Translations under genes and position numbers: made by a program
The notes under the pieces: generated by a model
What the model saw: the letters and a program-made list of their open reading frames with translations, nothing else
Told to the model about the DNA's origin: nothing
The model's database searches: none
In this document: piece after piece, positions 42,696-50,395 of the stretch
Layout of the letters: every line of letters starts with the position of its first letter
Numbering within the stretch: position 1 is the stretch's first letter
Assembly: GCA_900547105.1 (NCBI GenBank)
Contig: URFL01000007.1
Location: forward strand, 1 to 64,000
Length of the DNA stretch: 64,000 nucleotides
Source of the DNA: an uncultured Oscillospiraceae bacterium
GTDB lineage: Bacteria; Bacillota; Clostridia; Oscillospirales; Acutalibacteraceae
Reading direction: 5' to 3'

Positions 42696-43736
42696 ATGGT
42701 CATTCTTCCCGCAATTGATATCAAAGACCGGCAGTGTGTGCGGCTGGTCAAAGGCGATTTTGACACGGTGCACCGTGTGGCGGAGGACCCGCTGGCGACC
42801 GCCCGCTCGTTTGAACAGGCGGGTGCGCAGTGGATCCATATGGTGGATTTGGACGGTGCCAAAACCGGCAGCCGCCAAAATCAGGATATTTTTGAAACGG
42901 TCGCCCGCGAAACCGGACTCAAGGTTGAGGTGGGCGGCGGTATCCGCGATATGGACACGCTGGAAGCGTATTTTCAAAAAGGCATTGCCCGCTGCATTCT
43001 CGGCTCTGCGGCGCTGAAAAACCCGGAGCTGGTGCGCCGGGCGGTGGCGGAATACGGTCATCGCATCGCGGTCGGCATCGACGCGCTGAACGGCATGGTC
43101 GCCACCGAAGGTTGGCTGGATGTGTCGCAGGTATCCTATCTCGATTTGGCGCGCCAAATGGAGAAGATGGGTGTACAGGTGCTGATCTTCACCGACATTT
43201 CCAAAGACGGCACTCTGCAAGGCCCCAACCTCGATCAACTGGCGGCGCTGCAGCAAGCGGTGTCCTGCCATGTGGTCGCGTCGGGCGGTATGCGGGATAT
43301 GGGCGATGTGCTCCGCTGCTGCGAACAGGGACTCTACGGCGCCATCTGCGGCAAATCGCTGTACAGCGGCACGCTGGATTTGGCGGACGCGGTGGCGCAG
43401 GCGGAAACGCCGATCGATCGCCTGCCGCTGGACGATTATTTTGAAAAATCCGCGCTGATTCCCGCCGTGGTGCAGGAAAACGCCACCGGCGAGGTGCTGA
43501 TGCTCGCGTATATGAACCGCGTGTCGCTGCAAAAAACGCTGGAAACCGGCACCACCTGGTTTTGGAGCCGGTCGCGGCAGGAATATTGGAACAAAGGCGC
43601 GACCAGCGGCAACATACAGCGGGTGGTTTCGGTGGCGGGCGATTGCGATTGCGATACGCTGCTGGTGAAAGTGGACCCCGCGGGACCCGCTTGCCACACC
43701 GGCGCCCATTCCTGCTTTTTCAATAAGCTGAAATAA
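42696..43736 (+). CDS. hisA-hisI: HisA-HisI fusion: ProFAR isomerase + phosphoribosyl-AMP cyclohydrolase
   Basis: A 346-residue fusion. Residues 1-240 are HisA: ILPAIDIKDRQCVRLVKGDF with the catalytic Asp, GGGIRDMDTLEAYF, and FTDISKDGTLQGPN with the second Asp. Residues 243-346 are HisI: LIPAVVQENATGEVLMLAYMN, TWFWSRSRQEYWNKGATSGN, GDCDCDTLLVKV and CHTGAHSCF, which supply metal ligands. The domains join in one frame with a short PIDRLPLDDYF linker and no internal ribosome site. HisI acts before HisA in the pathway. HisI is more often fused to HisE, which here is separate. Confidence 0.93.
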   Translation: MVILPAIDIKDRQCVRLVKGDFDTVHRVAEDPLATARSFEQAGAQWIHMVDLDGAKTGSRQNQDIFETVARETGLKVEVGGGIRDMDTLEAYFQKGIARCILGSAALKNPELVRRAVAEYGHRIAVGIDALNGMVATEGWLDVSQVSYLDLARQMEKMGVQVLIFTDISKDGTLQGPNLDQLAALQQAVSCHVVASGGMRDMGDVLRCCEQGLYGAICGKSLYSGTLDLADAVAQAETPIDRLPLDDYFEKSALIPAVVQENATGEVLMLAYMNRVSLQKTLETGTTWFWSRSRQEYWNKGATSGNIQRVVSVAGDCDCDTLLVKVDPAGPACHTGAHSCFFNKLK

Positions 43737-43752
43737 AAAGGACGGTATTTGT

Positions 43753-44079
43753 ATGGACAACTGTATTCAGGAAGTGTACGCGACCATTTTGGATCGCCGC
43801 GACCATCCGGTGGAAAAATCTTATACCCACTACCTGTTTGAACAGGGGATCGACAAGATTTTGAAAAAGGTGGGGGAGGAATCCGCCGAAACCATTATCG
43901 CCGCCAAAAACGGCAACAACGAAGAAACCATCGGCGAGATTGCTGACCTCACCTATCACCTGCTGGTGATGATGGCGCAGCAGGGCATCACGCCGGACGA
44001 CATCAAAGCGCTGCTGGAACAGCGCCACGGCAAATCCGGTAATCTCAAACAATTCAAAACGGTGGATAAAAACACCTAA
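43753..44079 (+). CDS. hisE: Phosphoribosyl-ATP diphosphatase
   Basis: A 108-residue MazG-like all-alpha enzyme for step two of the pathway. SYTHYLFEQGIDKILKKVGEESAETIIAAKN carries the conserved EExxE metal site, read here in pieces. Last gene of the his operon; a strong terminator follows the stop. hisH and hisF are missing from the operon. Confidence 0.94.
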   Translation: MDNCIQEVYATILDRRDHPVEKSYTHYLFEQGIDKILKKVGEESAETIIAAKNGNNEETIGEIADLTYHLLVMMAQQGITPDDIKALLEQRHGKSGNLKQFKTVDKNT

Positions 44080-44080
44080 A

Positions 44081-44111
44081 AAAAGAGGAACGGACTTTCC
44101 GTTCCTCTTTT
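44081..44111. terminator. Bidirectional terminator between hisE and the YihY-family gene
   Basis: Thirteen-bp stem AAAAGAGGAACGG with complement, ACTTT loop, with A run before and T run after, so it can serve both converging transcripts. Confidence 0.9.
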
Positions 44112-44127
44112 TTTATACATCAGAAAA

Positions 44128-45063
44128 TCATTCTGAACGCAGCGAAGAATCCTGTTGTTCTTCGGTGCCCTTGCGCGCGTGGCGCGCCTTTTTGCGTTCG
44201 CGGCGGGCGATCCACCACTCGTGGATCGGTTCGAACACGCCGCTGCGCAGCACCACATTGATCTCTGCGCCCACCAGCATCATATACATACAAATGTATA
44301 GCCACAGCATCAACAGCACCACCGCCGTCAAGCTGCCGTAAACATACGAATTCTGCCCGAAATGCTCAATGTAGTAGGAGTAGAGATAGGAAAATCCGAT
44401 CCACCCCAGCGCGCTGAGCATCGCGCCGGGCAACTCGGTTAAAAACTGCTGCTTGCGAATGCGCCGGTTGGGGATGAACAGATACAACAGCAAAAAGAAC
44501 AGCGCCATGATCGTGAAGCTGACAAAGGTGCGCACGCTGATGATCACGATTGCGAGATCGGTGATGGAGGGGATCTGCGCCACGATCCAACGGTACAGAC
44601 TGTTGCCGAATACCAGCAGCGCCAGCGTGATGATCAGCAGCACCGCGAATGCCAGCGTATACAGGCTGGCGAGCAGCTTCAGCACGATCCACGGGCGCTT
44701 TTCTTCGATCCCGTTGATGGCGTTCAACCCCTGCATCAGCGCATAAAATCCCTTGGAGGACGCCCACAACGCCGTCAGCGAGGTGATGGCGATCAGTGTG
44801 GCGTTGCCCATCGACCGCCCCATCACATCCTGCATGGTGGTTTCGATAAAGCTGAGGATCGAAGTGGGGAACACACGGGACAAATATTGCAGCATGTCCG
44901 TTTGTGAAAACGGCAAAAACTGCAAAATCGTGATCAGCAGCATCGCGAAGGGGAAACAGGAGATCACGATGAAAAACGCCGCCTGCGCTGCATAAGCCGA
45001 CACCGCGTCGTGTCCCAGCCGCGAAATAAATTGTCGCACAATGCCAATGGTTCGTCGCAGCAT
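44128..45063 (-). CDS. YihY/BrkB family inner-membrane protein
   Basis: A 311-residue polytopic protein with about six membrane helices. SAYAAQAAFFIVISCFPFAML, NAINGIEEKRPWI and the C-terminal GAEINVVLRS are characteristic. The family used to be called ribonuclease BN by mistake; its real function, perhaps transport, is not established. The cytoplasmic tail is strongly charged. Promoter at 45148-45176. Confidence 0.9.
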   Translation of the reverse strand: MLRRTIGIVRQFISRLGHDAVSAYAAQAAFFIVISCFPFAMLLITILQFLPFSQTDMLQYLSRVFPTSILSFIETTMQDVMGRSMGNATLIAITSLTALWASSKGFYALMQGLNAINGIEEKRPWIVLKLLASLYTLAFAVLLIITLALLVFGNSLYRWIVAQIPSITDLAIVIISVRTFVSFTIMALFFLLLYLFIPNRRIRKQQFLTELPGAMLSALGWIGFSYLYSYYIEHFGQNSYVYGSLTAVVLLMLWLYICMYMMLVGAEINVVLRSGVFEPIHEWWIARRERKKARHARKGTEEQQDSSLRSE

Positions 45064-45147
45064 CGCTTTTCCCTCCTGTCCTCCTTATTCTCTCGCAATC
45101 ACCGCTCAAACCGCGGCGAATTCTGTCGAGCACGGCACTTTTTCTAA

Positions 45148-45176
45148 ATTGTAGCGTAGCCCCCCGAAAAAGTCAA
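45148..45176 (-). promoter_or_regulatory. Promoter of the YihY-family gene
   Basis: On the minus strand TTGACT (45171-45176), 17-nt spacer, TACAAT (45148-45153). Confidence 0.7.
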
Positions 45177-45312
45177 GAAATCCGCGCCAAACGGCTAAAA
45201 ATGACTAGTTTTTTTCGCGTTTGCCCCTGTTTTTTTGAGAACAAGTATGCTACAATATCCCCGATGCTGAAAAGCACAAGAGCAAAACGGCGATTTCAGG
45301 AGGAAGAAGATT

Positions 45313-47634
45313 ATGAACGAACGCAACAAAACAGCGGTACTCTCCCGCCCGAAGAGCGCGTACGAGGACAAGATCCGTGCGCTGCTGGACGAGATGACGC
45401 TGGAAGAAAAAATTTCCCAGATCTGCGAAAGCTGGGGCATTGCCGGCGCCGAGCGGGTGGGCGTGCCGCCGCTGTACAAGGGCGAGTGTGTCCACGGCTA
45501 TTCCTATGGTACCGGCTGCACTATTTTCCCGCAGGCGATCGCCATGGCGGCGACGTGGAACACCGACACGGTGCGGGAAGTCGGCCGCGTGACCGGCGTA
45601 GAAAGCAAGGCCGCCAACGCGTATCAGGCGTGGTCGCCGGTGCTGGATGTGGCGCGCGATCCCCGCTGGGGTCGTGTGGAGGAGTCGTTTGGTGAGGATA
45701 CCTATCTCGTCACCCAAATCGGTCTGTCTTGGATCGACGGCTACCAGAGCCTCGGTCTGACCGCGACCCCAAAACATTTTGCTGCCCACGGTGCACCGCT
45801 GGGTGGGCGTGACAGCAACATTGTCGGCTATTCCGATCGCACCCTGCGCGAAGTGCATTTCCCGCCGTTCCGCGCGGCGGTCAAACAGGCGGGCGTCAAA
45901 TCGTTGATGAGCGCCTATCATGTGATCGACGGCGTGCCTTGTTCCGCCTCTCATGCGCTGCTGCAAAAGCTGCTGCGCGAAGAATGGGGCTTTAACGGCT
46001 ACATCGTGACCGATGTCGGCGCACCGCAGCATTTGTATAGCAAACATACCATGGCTGCCAACGATGCCGAAGCCTCCGCCATTATGGCGAAAGCCGGCGT
46101 GGATCTGTGCGCGGCGGGTCAGGTATACAAAGCGGGCATCCAGCCTGCGCTGGAGCAGGGGCTCATCGACATGGACGATGTGGATACCATGGTGGGCAAC
46201 ATCCTGCGGGTCAAATTTGAACTGGGCGTGTTCGACCGCGACGAAAACCCGCCGCTGAGCTGGGCGGATGTGGACGAATGGGATATCCCTGCGCATCGCC
46301 GCATGGCGCTGCAAGCGGCGCGCGAATCGATGGTGCTGCTGAAAAACGACGAGCAGATTCTGCCGCTGTCCAAAACGCCGGGTAAGGTCGCGCTGATCGG
46401 ACCCGCGATCAAACAGCAGGAATTCGGCGACTATACCTGCACGCCGGAGGAGGATCAGGCGGTCACCATCTACGACGGCGTGGTCGAAAAAATCGGCAAA
46501 GACGCGGTGCTGTATGCGCGCGGCTGCGAGTTTATGGACGACAACACCGATGGCATCGCTGAAGCGGTGCAGGTGGCACAGCAGGCGGATGTTGTGATCG
46601 TGGCGCTGGGCGACTGCGATCGCTCCACCGGCGAAAACAACGACCGCGCGGATCTGCACTTCACCGGCGCGCAGGAGCCGTTGCTCAAAGCGGTGTGTGA
46701 AACCGGCAAGCAGGTCATTCTGGTGGCAGCGACCGGCAAACCTGTGATTTTGGAATACGCGGCGGAGCATGCCAAAGCAATCTTGGAATCCTGGTTTTCC
46801 GGTGAAGAGGGCGGCCATGCGGTGGCGGACATTCTGTTTGGCGATGTTTGCCCGACCGGCAAGCTGCCGATCACCTTCCCGCGCAGCATGGAACAGCTGC
46901 CGTTGTATTACAACTATCATATGTCCGGCCGCAAATACGATTATCTGGATCAAACCTCGGTGCCGCGCTATCGCTTCGGCTACGGTTTGTCCTATTCCAC
47001 CTTTGCGTACAGCGATCTGCGCGCGGCGCAGGAGGGCGCGAATGTCAAGGTTACCGCGACGGTGCGCAACACCGGCAAAGTGGAAACCGATGAGGTTGCG
47101 CAGCTGTATATCACCGATATGCTGACCAGCGTGTCCACGCCGGTGACCCAGCTGAAAGGCTTTGCCCGCGTGCATCTGGCACCCGGCGAGGCGAAAGAGG
47201 TCAGCTTCACCCTGACGCCGTATGACCTGTCGCTGCTGGATGCCGATATGGTGCGTCGGGTGGAAAAAGGCGTGTTCCGCGCGTATGTGGGCGGCGTGTC
47301 GCCCGCCTGCAACGAGGGCAACGAATACCGCAAAGAGCGGCTTGCGTATGACGATGAAACCCAGGGCGTGATGGGCGAATTCACCTACGCGGACGATTTG
47401 GCGGCAGAGTTTGTGCTGTCGCTGGCGGAGCAGGACGGCGCGTATGTGCTGACCGTCCGCAACGATGGCGACTTGACCGATGTGATGAGTGCCGACTGCT
47501 ACCTCGACGGCAAACGGTACGCCAATCGCCGTGCCGAGCTGGATCCCGGCGAGGAGATTCGTATCGCGTTCTATCCGGAGAAACCGGCGACCAGCGTGGC
47601 GGTGGTGTGCAACGGTCAGATCGTGACCCTGTAA
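45313..47634 (+). CDS. Glycoside hydrolase family 3 beta-glucosidase/beta-xylosidase
   Basis: A 773-residue GH3 enzyme without a signal peptide. The (beta/alpha)8 domain contains VLDVARDPRWGRVEESFGED, TPKHFAAHG and GYIVTDVGA with the probable nucleophile Asp near residue 234; then the alpha/beta sandwich and a C-terminal fibronectin III-like domain (VKVTATVRNTGKVETDEVAQLY). CAGGAGGAAG precedes the ATG. Cytosolic hydrolysis of imported beta-oligosaccharides is likely; glucoside versus xyloside preference is unclear. Coupled by 13 bp to a PduL-like gene. Confidence 0.9.
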   Translation: MNERNKTAVLSRPKSAYEDKIRALLDEMTLEEKISQICESWGIAGAERVGVPPLYKGECVHGYSYGTGCTIFPQAIAMAATWNTDTVREVGRVTGVESKAANAYQAWSPVLDVARDPRWGRVEESFGEDTYLVTQIGLSWIDGYQSLGLTATPKHFAAHGAPLGGRDSNIVGYSDRTLREVHFPPFRAAVKQAGVKSLMSAYHVIDGVPCSASHALLQKLLREEWGFNGYIVTDVGAPQHLYSKHTMAANDAEASAIMAKAGVDLCAAGQVYKAGIQPALEQGLIDMDDVDTMVGNILRVKFELGVFDRDENPPLSWADVDEWDIPAHRRMALQAARESMVLLKNDEQILPLSKTPGKVALIGPAIKQQEFGDYTCTPEEDQAVTIYDGVVEKIGKDAVLYARGCEFMDDNTDGIAEAVQVAQQADVVIVALGDCDRSTGENNDRADLHFTGAQEPLLKAVCETGKQVILVAATGKPVILEYAAEHAKAILESWFSGEEGGHAVADILFGDVCPTGKLPITFPRSMEQLPLYYNYHMSGRKYDYLDQTSVPRYRFGYGLSYSTFAYSDLRAAQEGANVKVTATVRNTGKVETDEVAQLYITDMLTSVSTPVTQLKGFARVHLAPGEAKEVSFTLTPYDLSLLDADMVRRVEKGVFRAYVGGVSPACNEGNEYRKERLAYDDETQGVMGEFTYADDLAAEFVLSLAEQDGAYVLTVRNDGDLTDVMSADCYLDGKRYANRRAELDPGEEIRIAFYPEKPATSVAVVCNGQIVTL

Positions 47635-47647
47635 GGAGTGTGATTCC

Positions 47648-48205
47648 ATGAATAGTGAACATTTAGAGATCACACTGCAACAGCCGCATGTGCATCTGAC
47701 CAAACGGATGGTGTGGAAGCTGTTTGGCGAAACGGCGAAGCTGTCCGCCGCCGCGCCGACCGATATGCCGGGCAAATTTATCGCCAGCCAGCGCGTGACC
47801 GTGACCGGACCGAGTGGGGCAAGTGTTGAGCTGCCCATCACCGGCCCGTCCTCGCCGCGCAATCAGGTGGAACTGTCGCCCGCGCTGGCGCAGCAGCTGG
47901 GCGTGGATGCCAAGGTGGAACCGTCCGGTTCCGGAACGGCGGGCGGCGTGACCTTGGTGGGGCCGGAAGGCACCGCCGAGCTGGAAGCCGGAGTGCTGAT
48001 TCCGCAGCCGCATATCCATATGCCGCCGGAGGATGCTTCGACCCTGTCGCTGCTGGAGGGGCAGATTATCACCCTCGCCACGGCGGATGGGCGGCAGCTG
48101 GACAATGTGGTGGTGCGGGTATCCCATCTGTGCGCCAACCGCATCCATCTGCTGGCGGGAGAGGATTGCCCTTTCCGCGCCGATGATACCTTTCATATTG
48201 TGTAA
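47648..48205 (+). CDS. PduL-like phosphate acyltransferase
   Basis: A 185-residue protein of the PduL/PTAC family, converting acyl-CoA and phosphate to acyl phosphate. Family landmarks: HVHLTKRMVWKLFG near the start, GPSSPRNQVELS, GVTLVGPEGTAELEAGVLIPQPHIHMPPEDA, where the histidines bind zinc, and DNVVVRVS. The usual RHIHM reads PHIHM here. There are no microcompartment shell genes near, so it is probably a free cytosolic phosphotransacetylase. GGAGTGTGATTCC precedes the start. Confidence 0.85.
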   Translation: MNSEHLEITLQQPHVHLTKRMVWKLFGETAKLSAAAPTDMPGKFIASQRVTVTGPSGASVELPITGPSSPRNQVELSPALAQQLGVDAKVEPSGSGTAGGVTLVGPEGTAELEAGVLIPQPHIHMPPEDASTLSLLEGQIITLATADGRQLDNVVVRVSHLCANRIHLLAGEDCPFRADDTFHIV

Positions 48206-48216
48206 AGCATATTTAG

Positions 48217-48246
48217 AGTGCCGCTGTCCAACCGGGCAGCGGCACT
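48217..48246 (+). terminator. Hairpin after the PduL-like gene
   Basis: Perfect 10-bp stem AGTGCCGCTG/CAGCGGCACT with a 10-nt loop, but no T run, so termination activity is uncertain. Confidence 0.4.
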
Positions 48247-48337
48247 TGATGCGTTTTGGGCGATATGATACATTGGCGCGCGAATGGTTGTGCAATGCCA
48301 CAAATTTGCGCAAGGTGTGTTCTTTGGACGCATTTTG

Positions 48338-48346
48338 TGGTATAAT
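48338..48346 (+). promoter_or_regulatory. Extended -10 promoter of the toxin-immunity-like cassette
   Basis: TGGTATAAT at 48338-48346 is an extended -10 element without a clear -35. It lies about 43 bp before the ATG at 48389, which has a TAGGAGGAAG site. Confidence 0.5.
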
Positions 48347-48388
48347 GTAAGCGGCTCGAAACTGAAAAACTGGTAGGAGGAAGAACAT

Positions 48389-48487
48389 ATGAAAAAATTG
48401 GAATTGGTGCTGAACATTTTGAGCGCTATTTTGTGTACCGCCACGATCATTCTTTTGGTGAAAAATCGAATCGAATCGAGAGAGTAA
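48389..48487 (+). CDS. 32-residue single-helix membrane peptide or frame-slipped start of the deaminase-like ORF
   Basis: An ATG behind TAGGAGG opens a 32-residue frame with a clear membrane helix (LVLNILSAILCTATIILLV) and a charged tail. However, one extra A in the A6 run right after the ATG would join the start to the overlapping deaminase-like frame. So it may be a genuine small membrane peptide or an artefact of a frameshift. I cannot choose from sequence alone. Confidence 0.4.
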   Translation: MKKLELVLNILSAILCTATIILLVKNRIESRE

Positions 48488-48630
48488 ACATCGGGCAGAG
48501 CGAAAGAGATATGTGCGACAGTTGCAAAGGCGTTATGCAGCAATTCAAAGAGCAATTTCCGAATGTCACCATCAATGTGGTGTCGAACAAAAAGGTGAAC
48601 GGAAATGTTTGGAAACGAAGGAGGCGATAA
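48433..48630 (+). CDS. Deaminase-like toxin C-terminal fragment
   Basis: A 65-residue frame from GTG 48433. NIGQSERDMCDSCKGVMQQF and KEQFPNVTINVV resemble the PCxxC helix and next strand of bacterial polymorphic-toxin nucleic-acid deaminases (XOO2897-like group), where CxxC binds zinc. The frame is open upstream to 48346 but lacks ATG; with one extra A after ATG 48389 it would be an 80-residue protein. No HxE/CxE half of the active site is evident, so it is probably a truncated toxin domain. The adjacent acidic gene is placed like an immunity gene. Confidence 0.45.
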   Translation: MYRHDHSFGEKSNRIERVNIGQSERDMCDSCKGVMQQFKEQFPNVTINVVSNKKVNGNVWKRRRR

Positions 48631-48631
48631 T

Positions 48632-48964
48632 ATGGTGTTTGATGACAAATACAAAGATTATTTGGAACACACGTATAGCTTTTTGGACCATATACATGCA
48701 GAAAGCGGATGGGAAGCGCAATGCTTAGTTTTGCACGACACAGACGAAGATCAACTTACTGAACGAGAACGACTGTTGATGATGCTGCCGGTGATCAAAT
48801 ATGAGATTGATCACGATATGCTTACGCCGGAGCTGAAAGACGAATTGGATCTTTATCACGAGGATGTGATGAACGGTAAGTTTGACGGACAACTTGGCGA
48901 TGATGAAGAAGAGATCATCAAACGCGACCTGTGCGCTTGTTACCAAGCCGTTTTTGAGAAGTAA
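48632..48964 (+). CDS. Acidic immunity-like protein
   Basis: A 110-residue, very acidic, mainly helical protein (HTYSFLDHIHAESGWEAQC; LLMMLPVIKYEID). It starts one base after the toxin-like stop, behind GAAGGAGG. Size, charge and position fit an immunity protein of a polymorphic toxin, perhaps the Imm2-type helical group, but this is inference. The cassette is more AT-rich than its flanks, suggesting transfer. Confidence 0.55.
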   Translation: MVFDDKYKDYLEHTYSFLDHIHAESGWEAQCLVLHDTDEDQLTERERLLMMLPVIKYEIDHDMLTPELKDELDLYHEDVMNGKFDGQLGDDEEEIIKRDLCACYQAVFEK

Positions 48965-49012
48965 GATAGCCTCCCTTATCAGATAGATACTGTGGAAAAG
49001 ATGCCCGAATGG

Positions 49013-49021
49013 TGGTATACT
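49013..49021 (+). promoter_or_regulatory. Extended -10 of the DUF436 gene
   Basis: TGGTATACT at 49013-49021, 33 bp before the ATG; no good -35 seen. Confidence 0.5.
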
Positions 49022-49053
49022 AAGATCAGATAAAAGAAAAGGCGGCGGAAAAT

Positions 49054-49608
49054 ATGGATCAAAATATCAAACAACAGGCACGCGCAGCAGTCACCGAGCT
49101 GTTGGATATGGCAGGGTTGACCCATGGGCAAATCCTTGTGGTGGGATGTTCCTCCAGCGAGGTCGGCGGTGGGCGCATTGGCTCTTTGTCCAGCGTGGAA
49201 CTGGCGCAAGCGGTGTTTGACGGTCTCTATCCGGTGTTGTGCCAACGAGGCATCGCGCTGGCGGCGCAATGCTGCGAGCATCTTAACCGGGCGCTGGTGG
49301 TGGAACGCGCGGTCGCGGAGCGTTACGGGTTGGAAGAGGTGTGTGTGATCCCGCGTCCCAAGGCGGGCGGCTCTTTTGCAACCACTGCTTACGAGCGCTT
49401 TTCCGATCCGGTGGTGGTGGAGCATATCCGCGCCCACGCGGGCATGGATATTGGTGATACACTGATCGGGATGCACCTGAAAGAGGTGGCGGTGCCGGTG
49501 CGGCTGGCAACCACCCAAATCGGCGCGGCGCGGGTGGTTTGCGCCCGCACACGCCCCAAACTGATTGGCGGCGCTCGTGCTTACTACGGTGAACAGCCGG
49601 TTCGCTGA
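49054..49608 (+). CDS. DUF436 / TIGR01440 family protein (YwlG-like)
   Basis: A 184-residue conserved Firmicute protein of unknown function. VVGCSSSEVGGGRIGSLSS, CCEHLNRALVVER and IGDTLIGMHLKEVAVPVR are the family blocks. In B. subtilis the homologue YwlG lies near glyA and ywlF; no such neighbours here. GGCGGCGGAAA before the start. Transcribed alone, followed by a terminator. Confidence 0.88.
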   Translation: MDQNIKQQARAAVTELLDMAGLTHGQILVVGCSSSEVGGGRIGSLSSVELAQAVFDGLYPVLCQRGIALAAQCCEHLNRALVVERAVAERYGLEEVCVIPRPKAGGSFATTAYERFSDPVVVEHIRAHAGMDIGDTLIGMHLKEVAVPVRLATTQIGAARVVCARTRPKLIGGARAYYGEQPVR

Positions 49609-49627
49609 TTATTTCCGTATATAAGGG

Positions 49628-49663
49628 CACGCCCGGCAGGCGATGGCCTGTCGGGCGTGTTTT
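49628..49663 (+). terminator. Terminator after the DUF436 gene
   Basis: Stem CACGCCCGGCAGGC with complement (one mismatch/wobble), loop GATG, then TTTTG. Confidence 0.75.
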
Positions 49664-49690
49664 GAGCATAGAGATTTGGAACAGAGAGAT

Positions 49691-49879
49691 TTACTTCAGG
49701 CTGTTCTCGTACTGCTCGATCATTTTTTTGACCATCTGGCCGCCGATAGAACCGGCCTGTTTCGAGGTCAAATCGCCGTTGTAACCCTGTTTCAGATTCA
49801 CGCCAACTTCGTTAGCCGCTTCCATTTTGAAGCGGTTCAGACCCTCGCGGGCTTCCGGAACAACAGTCTTGTTCGCCAT
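49691..49879 (-). CDS. Alpha/beta-type small acid-soluble spore protein
   Basis: A 62-residue SASP that coats and protects spore DNA. VPEAREGLNRFKMEAANEVGV and LTSKQAGSIGGQMVKKMIEQYE are the two conserved segments, the first holding the GPR protease cleavage region. The start at 49879 follows GAGGAGTG; longer frames add unrelated residues. Normally forespore-expressed under SigG, whose gene is at 9928-10695; I did not find a confident SigG promoter. Confidence 0.95.
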   Translation of the reverse strand: MANKTVVPEAREGLNRFKMEAANEVGVNLKQGYNGDLTSKQAGSIGGQMVKKMIEQYENSLK

Positions 49880-50227
49880 TTTTACTACACTCCTCATTTG
49901 TTTATTGATTGATGATGGGTAAGCAGACATAAACATGGCGCTGATTTCGCCGTTTTTATCGCCGCTCACCGTCGGTGGCGTTTGCAATAGTATTGTGTGT
50001 CGACGAAAAGCAAATATGATTGAAAAAATATGACAAAAAATCGCTAAAAATCTCCTGCTTTTCAAATGGCAGCCCCTGATGGTAGGTTCTACCAGGCGGA
50101 CTGCCGGATGCTTTCCGCCGCAAATGCCAATTGGGTTTTGAAAAAAGATTTGGCAAATTTCGTTTTTCCTCTTGACAAAAGCGTAAATCTCCGTTATAAT
50201 GCATATCGTTGTTTTTGAACAACATTT
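49880..50227. other. Intergenic region between SASP gene and tRNA-Arg
   Basis: No gene seen. It holds the SASP upstream region, a small inverted repeat TGGTAG-GTT-CTACCA (50080-50094) of unknown role, and the tRNA-Arg promoter at 50172-50200. Confidence 0.5.
50172..50200 (+). promoter_or_regulatory. Promoter of tRNA-Arg
   Basis: TTGACA (50172-50177), 17-nt spacer, TATAAT (50195-50200): full consensus. Confidence 0.88.
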
Positions 50228-50304
50228 GCGCTGCTAGCTCAGTTGGATAGAGTGCTTGACTACGAATCAAGAGGTCAGGGGTTCGAATCCCTTGCAGCGC
50301 GCCA
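50228..50304 (+). tRNA. tRNA-Arg (anticodon ACG)
   Basis: A 77-nt cloverleaf: acceptor GCGCTGC/GCAGCGC, anticodon stem CTTGA/TCAAG with loop CTACGAA, T-loop TTCGAAT, encoded CCA. ACG is normally deaminated to ICG to read CGN codons. Confidence 0.95.
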
Positions 50305-50305
50305 A

Positions 50306-50336
50306 GTCGGAACAAGCTTTTGTTCCGACTTTTCTT
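50306..50336 (+). terminator. Terminator after tRNA-Arg
   Basis: AGTCGGAACA pairs with TGTTCCGACT, followed by TTTTCTTTT. Confidence 0.8.
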
Positions 50337-50342
50337 TTGCAA

Positions 50343-50376
50343 AAAAGCTCCCTCACGTTGTGAGGGAGCTTTTTTG
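50343..50376 (-). terminator. Terminator of the Cu/Zn SOD-like gene
   Basis: AAAAGCTCCCTCAC pairs with GTGAGGGAGCTTTT; runs of A on one side and T on the other allow use in either direction. Confidence 0.75.
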
Positions 50377-50395
50377 TGCGTGTTTCCCGCGTCGG

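Noticed and set aside
45221..45256. Promoter of the GH3 gene from TTGCCC and TACAAT
   Set aside because: Spacing between boxes is about 24 nt, too long; a -10-like TACAAT at 45251 alone was not enough to list.
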